64,000 bases of DNA. It comes from Ferrovibrio terrae_A (GTDB taxonomy: Bacteria; Pseudomonadota; Alphaproteobacteria; Ferrovibrionales; Ferrovibrionaceae). The notes beneath the pieces are model-generated. The model was given only the letters and a program-made list of their open reading frames with translations, did not search any database and was not told the DNA's origin. This document shows positions 9,343-17,451 of the stretch, in pieces (the first letter of the stretch is position 1; the number at the start of each line of letters is the position of its first letter). Both the position numbers and the translations under genes were made by a program. The stretch covers positions 1 to 64,000 of the forward strand of contig NZ_CALSAN010000005.1 in NCBI RefSeq assembly GCF_943372915.1, written 5' to 3'.

Positions 9343-10098
9343 ATGTCTCAAGTATTTCTTGCCGAAATCCAAGGTTCTTTGGCGACCATCACATTTTGCC
9401 GGCCCGAAAAGCACAATGCCCTTGAAATCGCTGACCTTGAGGCCCTGGATGCGGCCCTGATCGGACTGGCCGCCCGGTCCGATATCCGCACACTTCTGCT
9501 CTGCGCCCAGGGCAAAAGCTTCTGCGCCGGGGTCGATTTTGGGGCCGTCAGCGGCCATGACTGGCGCGACAACCCGCTGGAGCGTGTTGCCGACCGGCTG
9601 GAAAACCTGCCCTTCCCGACGCTCTGCGTGCTGCAGGGCGGTGTGTATGGCGGTGGCACCGATCTGGCACTGGCCTGCGATTTCCGGCTGGGCGTAAATG
9701 GCATCCGATGCTTCATCCCGCCAGCCAAGCTTGGCATCCAGTACCATCCGCATGGTCTGAAACGCGCTGTCACCCGGCTGGGACTGGGCCCGGCCAAGCG
9801 ATTGTTCCTGGCCACCGAAACCTTCGACGATGCCGAGATGCTGCGCACCGGCTTTCTTGATTGGCTGGTGAAACCGGATGCCCTGGCCGAACGGGCACAG
9901 GCCCTGGCCGCCACGTTCACGGCCCTGGCCCCGCAGGCTGTGCGCGGCATGAAGCAAAGCCTGAACGAGGTCGCCGCCGGCCTGTTTGACGAACGGGCGG
10001 CCCGCGACCGCGCGGCTGGCAGTTTCCGCACCGCCGACTTTCAGGAGGGCCGTGCGGCCATGGCAGAAAAGCGCCCGCCGAAATTCAGCGGCCAATAG
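9343..10098 (+). CDS. enoyl-CoA hydratase/isomerase family protein
   Basis: 251 residues from the ATG at 9343; the reading frame is open further upstream, but that part is antisense to the MBL gene. Crotonase-fold features are FCRPEKHNALEIADLEAL, the oxyanion segment KSFCAGVDFGA, and LQGGVYGGGTDLALACDFRL. The family glutamates that serve as acid/base in hydratases are not obvious at the usual positions (GGGTDLAL where many hydratases have GGGCEL). The exact reaction (hydratase, isomerase or other crotonase chemistry) is therefore uncertain. Confidence 0.8.
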   Translation: MSQVFLAEIQGSLATITFCRPEKHNALEIADLEALDAALIGLAARSDIRTLLLCAQGKSFCAGVDFGAVSGHDWRDNPLERVADRLENLPFPTLCVLQGGVYGGGTDLALACDFRLGVNGIRCFIPPAKLGIQYHPHGLKRAVTRLGLGPAKRLFLATETFDDAEMLRTGFLDWLVKPDALAERAQALAATFTALAPQAVRGMKQSLNEVAAGLFDERAARDRAAGSFRTADFQEGRAAMAEKRPPKFSGQ

Positions 10099-10130
10099 TC
10101 ACTGTGTGGATATCAGGTATATCGCCGTAA

Positions 10131-10829
10131 TCAGGGCTGGAGGCGGTAGCCACCCGGATCGGTGATCAGCAGCCGGGCCGCGCTGGGATCACGCTCGATC
10201 TTCTGCCGCAGACGGTAAATATGCGTCTCCAGCGTATGGGTGGAGACCCCGGCATTGTAGCCCCAGACTTCCGCCAGCAGGGTTTCGCGCTGCACCGGCT
10301 TGGTGCCTGCCCGCAGCAGGTATTTCAGGATCGCGGTTTCCTTTTCGGTCAACCGCACCTTCTTGCCGGCCTTCTCGTTATCGAGCAGCAGCTTGCCGGC
10401 CGGCCGGAAACTGTAAGGGCCGATGGTGAAAACGGCATCCTCGCTCTGCTCGAACTGGCGCAGCTGGGCGCGGATGCGTGCCATCAGCACACCGAGCTTG
10501 AACGGCTTGGTGACATAGTCATTGGCGCCGGCTTCCAGGCCCATGATGGTATCGGCCTCGCCATCGGCAGCGGTCAGCATGATGACCGGCGCGCGCAGGC
10601 CCAGATTCCGCAGCTCACGACACAGGTCACGGCCATCCATGTCGGGCAGGCCGACATCCAGCAGAACCAGGTCGAAATGCTCGCTCGGTGCCGCCTGCAG
10701 CGCTGCGGCTGCGTCGTTGACGCACAGCGTGGAAAACTCGCGGGTGGTTTCCAGTTGCTCCGCCAGCAGACCCTGCAGGGTCTTGTCGTCGTCAACCAGA
10801 AGAACGCGCTTCAATCCGCTCATCATCAT
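10131..10829 (-). CDS. OmpR/PhoB-family response regulator
   Basis: 232 residues: an N-terminal receiver domain with acidic pocket DDD (about 14-16), phosphoacceptor D in LLDVGLPDMDG (about 57) and the lysine in TKPF (about 109). This is followed by a C-terminal winged helix (LTEKETAILKYLLRAG ... THTLETHIYRLRQKIE). No histidine kinase is adjacent, so it is an orphan regulator here. Its ATG overlaps the esterase stop (ATGA), putting it at the end of the carA-carB-greA-esterase transcript. Confidence 0.9.
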   Translation of the reverse strand: MMMSGLKRVLLVDDDKTLQGLLAEQLETTREFSTLCVNDAAAALQAAPSEHFDLVLLDVGLPDMDGRDLCRELRNLGLRAPVIMLTAADGEADTIMGLEAGANDYVTKPFKLGVLMARIRAQLRQFEQSEDAVFTIGPYSFRPAGKLLLDNEKAGKKVRLTEKETAILKYLLRAGTKPVQRETLLAEVWGYNAGVSTHTLETHIYRLRQKIERDPSAARLLITDPGGYRLQP

Positions 10830-11686
10830 CCCCCTCGGCGCAGCATTGCGGCCATGGCGGTTTGCAGGACCGCGCCAGGCTGTGCCATCTGGTCGACAAT
10901 ATCGAAGTGATGCTTATCCGGCGCCGTGATGGCGGTCACCTGCCCGCCACGTGCTTTCCATGCAGTAACGAAATCGTGTTGCTGCTGCAGGAAGGCCGGG
11001 GTTTCGGCGCCGCCCACGGCACAGGTCAGCGGCGGCAGGCCGGATGTGCTGGCAGGCAGCAGCAGCAGGGGTGAATTGCGCGCCGCCACGGCATCGTCCA
11101 TGCCCAGCTTGTCGTTCAGGTAACTCAGGCGGATCGGGCGCAGGTCGTAGACGCCGGAGATCGAGAAGCCACCCTTGACCAGATCGGCAGGGGCGCCCGC
11201 GTCCAGCGCCGGCCAATCGGTCAGCATGGCCATCAGTGTCAGGTGACCGCCGGCAGAATGGCCGCTGACATAGATGCGGTCACGGTCATACCCATAGGCC
11301 GGGGCGTGATGCCACAGCCACAGCAAGGCGCGGCGGATCGACGCCACGATCTGGTCCATCCCCGCTTCGGGGCCGATCGGATAATTGATCGTCGCCACAT
11401 TGGCTAGGCCGTCACGGACAAAGCCATGCGCGATCAGCGCGGCTTCACCCTTGCTCATCGCCTGCCAGTAGCCGCCATGGATAAAAACCAGTAACGGACC
11501 GCCGGGTGCGGCAAGCGTAAACAGGTCGAGGATTTCGCGCGGATGCGGACCGTAGGCAATATCGGCATGACAGGGCAGTTCAGCCCGCGCGCGCGCGCTT
11601 TCCGTAGCCCAGCGCGCAATATCCTGCGGATGCGTGGGAACGGCCTCGCGATTGTTATACAGCTTGTCGAGGGTGGCGCGATCCAT
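10826..11686 (-). CDS. alpha/beta hydrolase, esterase / kynurenine-formamidase-like
   Basis: 286 residues with an oxyanion-hole HGGYW (about residue 70), nucleophile elbow GHSAGGHL (about residue 148) and the C-terminal His in DKHHFDIV, all as in the BD-FAE/kynurenine formamidase-like branch. HGGYW rather than HGGGF favours the formamidase-like subgroup, but tryptophan catabolism genes are not nearby. It lies 23 bases after greA, in the same direction. Confidence 0.75.
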   Translation of the reverse strand: MDRATLDKLYNNREAVPTHPQDIARWATESARARAELPCHADIAYGPHPREILDLFTLAAPGGPLLVFIHGGYWQAMSKGEAALIAHGFVRDGLANVATINYPIGPEAGMDQIVASIRRALLWLWHHAPAYGYDRDRIYVSGHSAGGHLTLMAMLTDWPALDAGAPADLVKGGFSISGVYDLRPIRLSYLNDKLGMDDAVAARNSPLLLLPASTSGLPPLTCAVGGAETPAFLQQQHDFVTAWKARGGQVTAITAPDKHHFDIVDQMAQPGAVLQTAMAAMLRRGG

Positions 11687-11709
11687 CCGGACTCCCTCGT
11701 TCAGCCACC

Positions 11710-12186
11710 TTACTTGAAGGCGACCGATACGATCTCGTAAGCCTTGGCGCCACCTGGCGTCGAGACTTCAACATTCTCGCCAGCCGACTTGCCGACCAGG
11801 GCACGGGCCAGCGGCGCCGTGATCGACAGCAGCCCGGCCTTGATATCGGCTTCATCAGCACCGACGATCTGATAGGTGCTTTCCTCGTCGGTGTCCTCGT
11901 CGGCCAGCACAACGGTCGCGCCGAACTTGACCTTGTCGCCCGACAGCTTGGACACGTCGATCACTTCAGCGCGGCTGAGCTTATCCTCAACTTCGAGGAT
12001 ACGCGTCTCGATCCAGCCCTGACGTTCTTTCGCGGCATGATATTCGGCATTCTCGGACAGATCGCCGTGCTCGCGGGCTTCCGAGATCGCACGGATCACC
12101 GACGGCCGTTCGACCGACTTCAGGTTCTTCAACTCGGCTTCCAGACGCTGGTAACCGGTCGCGGTCATCGGAATCTTTTGCATCAT
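11710..12186 (-). CDS. greA: transcription elongation factor GreA
   Basis: 158 residues, the normal length. The N-terminal coiled coil carries the acidic tip that enters the RNA polymerase secondary channel (EAREHGDLSENAEYHAAKERQ, shown here only as a pattern). The C-terminal FKBP-like domain includes GKSAGENVEV and the terminal AYEIVSV. It rescues backtracked polymerase by stimulating transcript cleavage. It starts 18 bases after the carB stop. A carA-carB-greA order is common in alphaproteobacteria. Confidence 0.97.
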   Translation of the reverse strand: MMQKIPMTATGYQRLEAELKNLKSVERPSVIRAISEAREHGDLSENAEYHAAKERQGWIETRILEVEDKLSRAEVIDVSKLSGDKVKFGATVVLADEDTDEESTYQIVGADEADIKAGLLSITAPLARALVGKSAGENVEVSTPGGAKAYEIVSVAFK

Positions 12187-12204
12187 TGCCTTCCTGTCAG
12201 ACCG

Positions 12205-15200
12205 TCAAAAGTAAGCCTGGAGGGGGGTAACCGCAAGGCTCCCTGAACGCAAAGCCTCGATCGCCCGCACGGCCGCCTTGGCCCCGGCAATGGTGGTGAA
12301 ATACGGGATCTTGTTCATCAGGGCGGTGCGACGAAGGTCGAAACTGTCGCGGATCGATGCCGAGCCTTCCGAGGTATTGAACACCAGGTTGATGTCGCCA
12401 TTCTTCATCGCATCAACAACATGCGGGCGGCCTTCCATCACCTTGTTGACGCGTTTCACGGCAATGCCGTGCTCCTCGAAGAAGCGGGCGGTGCCGGCCG
12501 TGGCCACAACCTCGAAGCCCATCGACACCAACCGGCGGGCGGCATCCACCAGGCCCGGCTTGTCGCCATCGCGGACCGAGATGAAGACGCTGCCTTTCAG
12601 CGGCAGGACGGTGCCGGCAGCCAGCTGTGCCTTGGCAAAGGCGGTGCCGAAATCATGGTCGATGCCCATGACCTCGCCGGTCGATTTCATTTCCGGGCCG
12701 AGGATGATGTCGACGCCGGGGAAGCGGGCAAACGGGAACACCGCCTCCTTGACCGCGATATGATCGACCTTGTTTTCATGCAGGTTGAAGCTGGCGAGCT
12801 TTTCACCGGCCATGACACGCGAGGCGATCTTGGCCAGCGGCACGCCGATGGCTTTGGCCACGAAGGGCACCGTGCGCGAGGCGCGCGGATTGACCTCGAG
12901 GATATAAACCACGCCATCCTTGACGGCATACTGCACGTTCATCAGGCCGACGACCTTGAGCGCGCGGGCCAAGGCCTCGGTCTGGCGCTTGATATCCTCG
13001 ATGATCTCCGGCGCCAGGCTGTAGGGCGGCAGGGTGCAGGCGCTGTCGCCCGAGTGAATGCCGGCTTCCTCGATATGCTCCATGACACCGGCGACGAACT
13101 GCGTCTCGGCATCGGCCAGGCAGTCGACATCCACCTCGATGGCATCCGACAGGTAACTGTCGATCAGCACCGGCGATGAGCCAGACACCTTCACGGCTTC
13201 GGTCATGTAGCGTTCGAGCTGCGCATTGCTGCGCACGATTTCCATGGCACGACCGCCCAGCACATAGGACGGCCGGATCACCACGGGATAGCCGATCTTG
13301 GCCACCACGGCGCGCGCCTCTTCCTCGGAACGCGCGATGCCATTGACCGGCTGCTTGAGGCCGAGCTGCTGCAGCAGCTGCTGGAACCGCTCGCGGTCCT
13401 CGGCCAGATCGATGGCATCAGGCGAGGTACCGAGGATCGGCACTTTCGCTGCTTCCAGGCCGGCGGCGAGTTTCAGCGGCGTCTGGCCGCCGAACTGCAC
13501 GATCACGCCGAGCAGCTTGCCCTTCGACATCTCGATGCGCACGATCTCGAGCACGTCTTCGACCGTCAGCGGCTCGAAATACAGGCGATCTGAGGTGTCG
13601 TAATCGGTCGACACGGTTTCCGGATTGCAGTTGACCATGATGGTCTCGAAGCCGGCTTCCTTCAGCGCATAGGCGGCATGGACGCAGCAATAGTCGAATT
13701 CGATACCCTGTCCGATACGGTTCGGCCCGCCACCCAGGATCATCACCTTGGTGCGGTCCTGCGGCTGCGCCTCACATTCGGCATTGGGGCCGAATTCATA
13801 GGTCGAATACATATACGGCGTGCGGCTTTCAAATTCCGCGGCACAGGTATCCACGCGCTTGAACACTGGCACGACGCCCAGCTTGCGGCGCGCAGCCGAA
13901 ACCTCGGCTTCCTTGACCCGGGTGAGTTCTGCCAGGCGCGCATCGCTGAAGCCCATGCGCTTCAGCGCCTGCAGGCCATCGGCATCCTTGGGTAGCCCGT
14001 TCTTGCGCACCGCTTCTTCGGTCTTCACCAGTTCTTCGATCTGCTCGAGGAACCAGGGGTCGTATTTGCAGGCTGCATGGATCTCGGCAATGCTCAGGCC
14101 ATGGCGGAAGGCCTGCGCGATCACCAGCAGGCGATCCGGCGTCGGCTTGGCCAGCGCGGAGACGATGGCTTCCTTGCCATCGGGCTCATCGGCATTGGGA
14201 ATCACCACTTCATTGAAGCCGTTAAGGCCGGTCTCCATCGAGCGCAGCACCTTCTGGATGCTCTCCTGGAAGCTGCGGCCCATCGACATCGCCTCACCCA
14301 CCGATTTCATCGAGGTGTTCAGCAGGCGGTCGGTGCCGGGAAACTTCTCGAAGGTGAAGCGCGGCATCTTGGTGACGATGTAGTCGATCGTCGGCTCGAA
14401 CGACGCCGGCGTCACACCGGTGATGTCGTTCATCAGTTCGTCCAGCGTGTAGCCCACGGCCAGCTTGGCGGCGACCTTGGCAATCGGGAAGCCGGTTGCC
14501 TTCGATGCCAGCGCCGAGGAGCGCGACACGCGCGGATTCATTTCGATCACGACCATGCGGCCATCGGCCGGATTGACGGCAAACTGCACGTTTGAGCCAC
14601 CGGTCTCTACGCCGATCTCGCGCAGCACCGCCATCGAGGCGTCGCGCATGATCTGGTATTCCTTGTCGGTGAGCGTGAGCGCCGGCGCCACGGTGACGCT
14701 GTCGCCGGTATGCACGCCCATCGGATCGATATTCTCGATCGAGCAGATGATGATGCAGTTGTCCTTTTTGTCGCGGACAACCTCCATCTCGTATTCCTTC
14801 CAGCCGAGCACCGATTCATCGATCAGCACTTCGGTGGTGGGCGAGGCATCAAGGCCGCGCGTCACGATCTCGTCGAATTCCTCGCGCGTATAGGCAATGC
14901 CGCCGCCGGTGCCGGCCAGCGTGAATGACGGGCGGATGACCGCTGGCAGACCCACGGTGGGCAGCAGCGCGCGGGCTTCGTCCAGCGTATGGGCGGTGCC
15001 CGACCGCGGCATGTCGAGCTTGAGGCGGTTCATCGCCTGGCGGAACTGCTCGCGGTCCTCTGCCATCACGATGGCTTCGCGGCTGGCACCGATCAGCCGG
15101 ACGCCGAATTTCTTCAGCACGCCCTGCTCGTCCAGCTTCATCGCGGTGTTCAGCGCGGTCTGGCCGCCCATGGTGGGCAGCAGCGCATCGGGGCGCTCCT

Positions 15201-15438
15201 TCTCGATCACCTTGGCGACGATCTCGGGCGTGATCGGCTCGATATAGGTGGCATCCGCCAGGCCCGGATCGGTCATGATCGTGGCCGGGTTGGAGTTGAT
15301 CAGGATGACGCGATAGCCCTCCTCGCGCAGCGCCTTGCAGGCCTGCGTGCCGGAGTAATCGAATTCGCAGGCCTGACCGATCACGATGGGACCGGCGCCG
15401 ATGATCAGGATGCTTTTGATGTCAGTACGTTTGGGCAT
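12205..15438 (-). CDS. carB: carbamoyl-phosphate synthase large subunit
   Basis: 1077 residues, full length. Two homologous ATP-grasp halves are visible: the first opens MPKRTDIKSILIIGAGPIVIGQ, the second has VMILGGGPNRIGQGIEFDYC near residue 568. A C-terminal MGS-like regulatory domain follows (FISVRDGDKPGLVDAARRL). It makes carbamoyl phosphate from bicarbonate, ammonia (from CarA) and two ATP for arginine and pyrimidine synthesis. It is 27 bases downstream of carA. Confidence 0.98.
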   Translation of the reverse strand: MPKRTDIKSILIIGAGPIVIGQACEFDYSGTQACKALREEGYRVILINSNPATIMTDPGLADATYIEPITPEIVAKVIEKERPDALLPTMGGQTALNTAMKLDEQGVLKKFGVRLIGASREAIVMAEDREQFRQAMNRLKLDMPRSGTAHTLDEARALLPTVGLPAVIRPSFTLAGTGGGIAYTREEFDEIVTRGLDASPTTEVLIDESVLGWKEYEMEVVRDKKDNCIIICSIENIDPMGVHTGDSVTVAPALTLTDKEYQIMRDASMAVLREIGVETGGSNVQFAVNPADGRMVVIEMNPRVSRSSALASKATGFPIAKVAAKLAVGYTLDELMNDITGVTPASFEPTIDYIVTKMPRFTFEKFPGTDRLLNTSMKSVGEAMSMGRSFQESIQKVLRSMETGLNGFNEVVIPNADEPDGKEAIVSALAKPTPDRLLVIAQAFRHGLSIAEIHAACKYDPWFLEQIEELVKTEEAVRKNGLPKDADGLQALKRMGFSDARLAELTRVKEAEVSAARRKLGVVPVFKRVDTCAAEFESRTPYMYSTYEFGPNAECEAQPQDRTKVMILGGGPNRIGQGIEFDYCCVHAAYALKEAGFETIMVNCNPETVSTDYDTSDRLYFEPLTVEDVLEIVRIEMSKGKLLGVIVQFGGQTPLKLAAGLEAAKVPILGTSPDAIDLAEDRERFQQLLQQLGLKQPVNGIARSEEEARAVVAKIGYPVVIRPSYVLGGRAMEIVRSNAQLERYMTEAVKVSGSSPVLIDSYLSDAIEVDVDCLADAETQFVAGVMEHIEEAGIHSGDSACTLPPYSLAPEIIEDIKRQTEALARALKVVGLMNVQYAVKDGVVYILEVNPRASRTVPFVAKAIGVPLAKIASRVMAGEKLASFNLHENKVDHIAVKEAVFPFARFPGVDIILGPEMKSTGEVMGIDHDFGTAFAKAQLAAGTVLPLKGSVFISVRDGDKPGLVDAARRLVSMGFEVVATAGTARFFEEHGIAVKRVNKVMEGRPHVVDAMKNGDINLVFNTSEGSASIRDSFDLRRTALMNKIPYFTTIAGAKAAVRAIEALRSGSLAVTPLQAYF

Positions 15439-15465
15439 GATTCACCAGGGAGCGGGCGGTTAAGA

Positions 15466-16641
15466 TCAACCGCGCTTCTGCTCCATCAATTTCGCGAAGC
15501 GTTCAAACAGATAGTGGCTGTCCTGCGGGCCGGGCGAGGCTTCGGGATGATACTGCACCGAGAAGACCGGCTTGTCGGTCAGCTTGATGCCTTCATTCGA
15601 ACCGTCGAACAGCGACACATGGGTGCGCACCACATTCTTGGGCAGGCTTTCCTCGATCACGCAGAAGCCGTGATTCTGGCTGGTGATCTCCACCTTGCCG
15701 GTCTCGAGATCCTTCACCGGATGATTGGCGCCGCGATGCCCACGATCCATCTTGCCGGTCTTGCCGCCGAGCGCGAGCGCCAGCATCTGGTGGCCGAGGC
15801 AGATACCGAACACCGGCTTGCCGCTGTCGACCAGCGCCTTGATGGTCGGCACGGCATAGACGCCGGTGGCCGCCGGATCGCCCGGGCCATTGGACAGGAA
15901 CACACCATCGGGTTTGTGGCGTAGCACATCCTCGGCCGTGGCATTGCCCGGCACGACGGTCACCTTGCAGCCGACATCGGCGAGATTGCGCAGGATGTTG
16001 CGCTTGATGCCGTAATCAATGGCCACGACATGGAACTTCGGGTTTTCCTGCTTGCCATAGCCCTTGCCGAGCTGCCAGCGCGTCTCGTCCCAGCCATAGG
16101 TCTGGCGGCAGCTGACTTCGGCGGCGAGGTCCATGCCTTCCAGCCCCGGCCAGGCCTTGGCCTTGGCATGCAGCGCGGCGAGGTCGAACTTGCCGGCCGC
16201 GTTATGTGCCAGCACGCCATTCGGCGCGCCGAGATCGCGGATGCGGCGCGTCATGGCGCGCGTGTCGATGCCGGATACGCCAACGAGGGCGCGCAGCTTG
16301 AGCCAGTCGCTCAGATGCGTGGCGCTGCGGAAATTCGACGGGCTGGTGATCGGCGCGCGCAGGATCAGGCCGCGAGCGGCGATGCCCTGGGTCTCGATGT
16401 CTTCGGTGTTGGTGCCGACATTGCCGATATGGGGGAAGGTGAAGCTGATGATCTGGCCGGCATAGGAGGGATCGGTGAGGATTTCCTGGTAGCCGGTCAT
16501 CGAGGTGTTGAAGCAGACCTCGCCCACGGTATCGCCTTCGGCACCCAGCCCATGCCCCCAGAACACGCTGCCATCGGCCAGCACCACGACGCCGGTATAG
16601 CCCGGTCCGGGCGGGGCGGCGTATTTCGGTGTCTCGGCCAT
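15466..16641 (-). CDS. carA: carbamoyl-phosphate synthase small subunit
   Basis: The ATG at 16641 is chosen because GGAG lies 8 bases upstream; the frame is open further upstream to 16725 without a better site. The 391-residue product has the N-terminal CPSase small-chain domain (LADGSVFWGHGLGAEG, FNTSMTGYQEILTDPSY) and a class I glutamine amidotransferase domain. The latter has nucleophile Cys in VFGICLGHQMLALALG and His-Glu in VQYHPEASPGP. It supplies ammonia to CarB. Its leader carries a terminator-like hairpin (see 16686-16717). Confidence 0.98.
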   Translation of the reverse strand: MAETPKYAAPPGPGYTGVVVLADGSVFWGHGLGAEGDTVGEVCFNTSMTGYQEILTDPSYAGQIISFTFPHIGNVGTNTEDIETQGIAARGLILRAPITSPSNFRSATHLSDWLKLRALVGVSGIDTRAMTRRIRDLGAPNGVLAHNAAGKFDLAALHAKAKAWPGLEGMDLAAEVSCRQTYGWDETRWQLGKGYGKQENPKFHVVAIDYGIKRNILRNLADVGCKVTVVPGNATAEDVLRHKPDGVFLSNGPGDPAATGVYAVPTIKALVDSGKPVFGICLGHQMLALALGGKTGKMDRGHRGANHPVKDLETGKVEITSQNHGFCVIEESLPKNVVRTHVSLFDGSNEGIKLTDKPVFSVQYHPEASPGPQDSHYLFERFAKLMEQKRG

Positions 16642-16685
16642 GGGGAACTCCATTACTCGGTCGGGCGGGGCAGGCATCAGGCCGC

Positions 16686-16717
16686 AAAAAGCCACCGGAG
16701 GCGGGCGCATCCGGTGG
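16686..16717 (-). terminator. intrinsic terminator in the carA leader, probable attenuator
   Basis: Reading the minus strand, an 8-bp GC-rich stem CCACCGGA / TCCGGTGG with a 10-base loop is followed by C and five T. It lies 45 bases upstream of the carA ATG. The only gene upstream (yqeY) is divergent, so the structure can only act on carA's own leader transcript. This suggests attenuation rather than termination of a preceding gene. No convincing leader peptide or antiterminator was identified. Confidence 0.6.
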
Positions 16718-16932
16718 TACGGCACAGCTATTCACGATGATTGCGGCGGCGGCGGGCGCCGCTTCAACCGAGGCCGGAACATACCAAACCAACCGCCCCC
16801 GTCAAGCCCGGCCCAAAGGTTAAAAGGCCAGCAAAATCATATATTTATTCCTTTTGCACCCGCGAGGCGTCTAGGCTATGCTGCGCGCCTTTCAAAAACC
16901 GCTCCGATTCCGTTACCGCTGGGGGACCACCG

Positions 16933-17391
16933 ATGCTGCGCGAGACGCTCAACCAGGCGCTCAAGGACGCCATGAAGGCCAAGGATGCCCGCCGACTGGC
17001 GACGCTCCGCCTGATCCTGGCTGCCCTGAAGGACCGCGACATCGCTGCCCGCACCTCCGGCGACGACCGCACCGGCATCCCCGACGACGCCATCCTCGCC
17101 CTGCTGCAGACCATGGTGAAGCAGCGCCGCGAGTCGATCACGCTCTACGAACAGGGCGGCCGCCAGGATCTGGCGACCCAGGAAAAGGAAGAAATCGCGG
17201 TGATCGAGGGCTATCTGCCCAAGCAGCTGTCCGAGGCCGAAATCGAGGCCGCGGCCAAGGCCGCGATTGCCGAGGTCGGCGCCCAGGGCATCAAGGACAT
17301 GGGCAAGGCAATGGCTGTTCTGAAGGCGAAATACACCGGCCAGATGGACACCGCCAAAGCAGCGGCTATCCTGAAAAGCCAGTTAAGCTGA
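16933..17391 (+). CDS. GatB/YqeY domain-containing protein
   Basis: 152 residues starting at the ATG at 16933 (MLRETLNQALKDAMKAKD). This is the standard YqeY length; upstream in-frame codons back to 16741 encode a basic, low-complexity stretch not seen in the family. The small all-helical YqeY domain resembles the tRNA-binding tail of GatB. The role is unclear, possibly linked to tRNA-dependent amidation. The GYLPKQLSEAEIEA and GIKDMGKAMAVLKAKY motifs are diagnostic. It lies 60 bases before dnaG, a standard alphaproteobacterial pairing. Confidence 0.93.
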   Translation: MLRETLNQALKDAMKAKDARRLATLRLILAALKDRDIAARTSGDDRTGIPDDAILALLQTMVKQRRESITLYEQGGRQDLATQEKEEIAVIEGYLPKQLSEAEIEAAAKAAIAEVGAQGIKDMGKAMAVLKAKYTGQMDTAKAAAILKSQLS

Positions 17392-17451
17392 TCGGCCCCG
17401 AGTCGGCCGAGTCGCCAGTTTTCCGGGGCCGAAAGCCCTGCTGGGAGTAGC

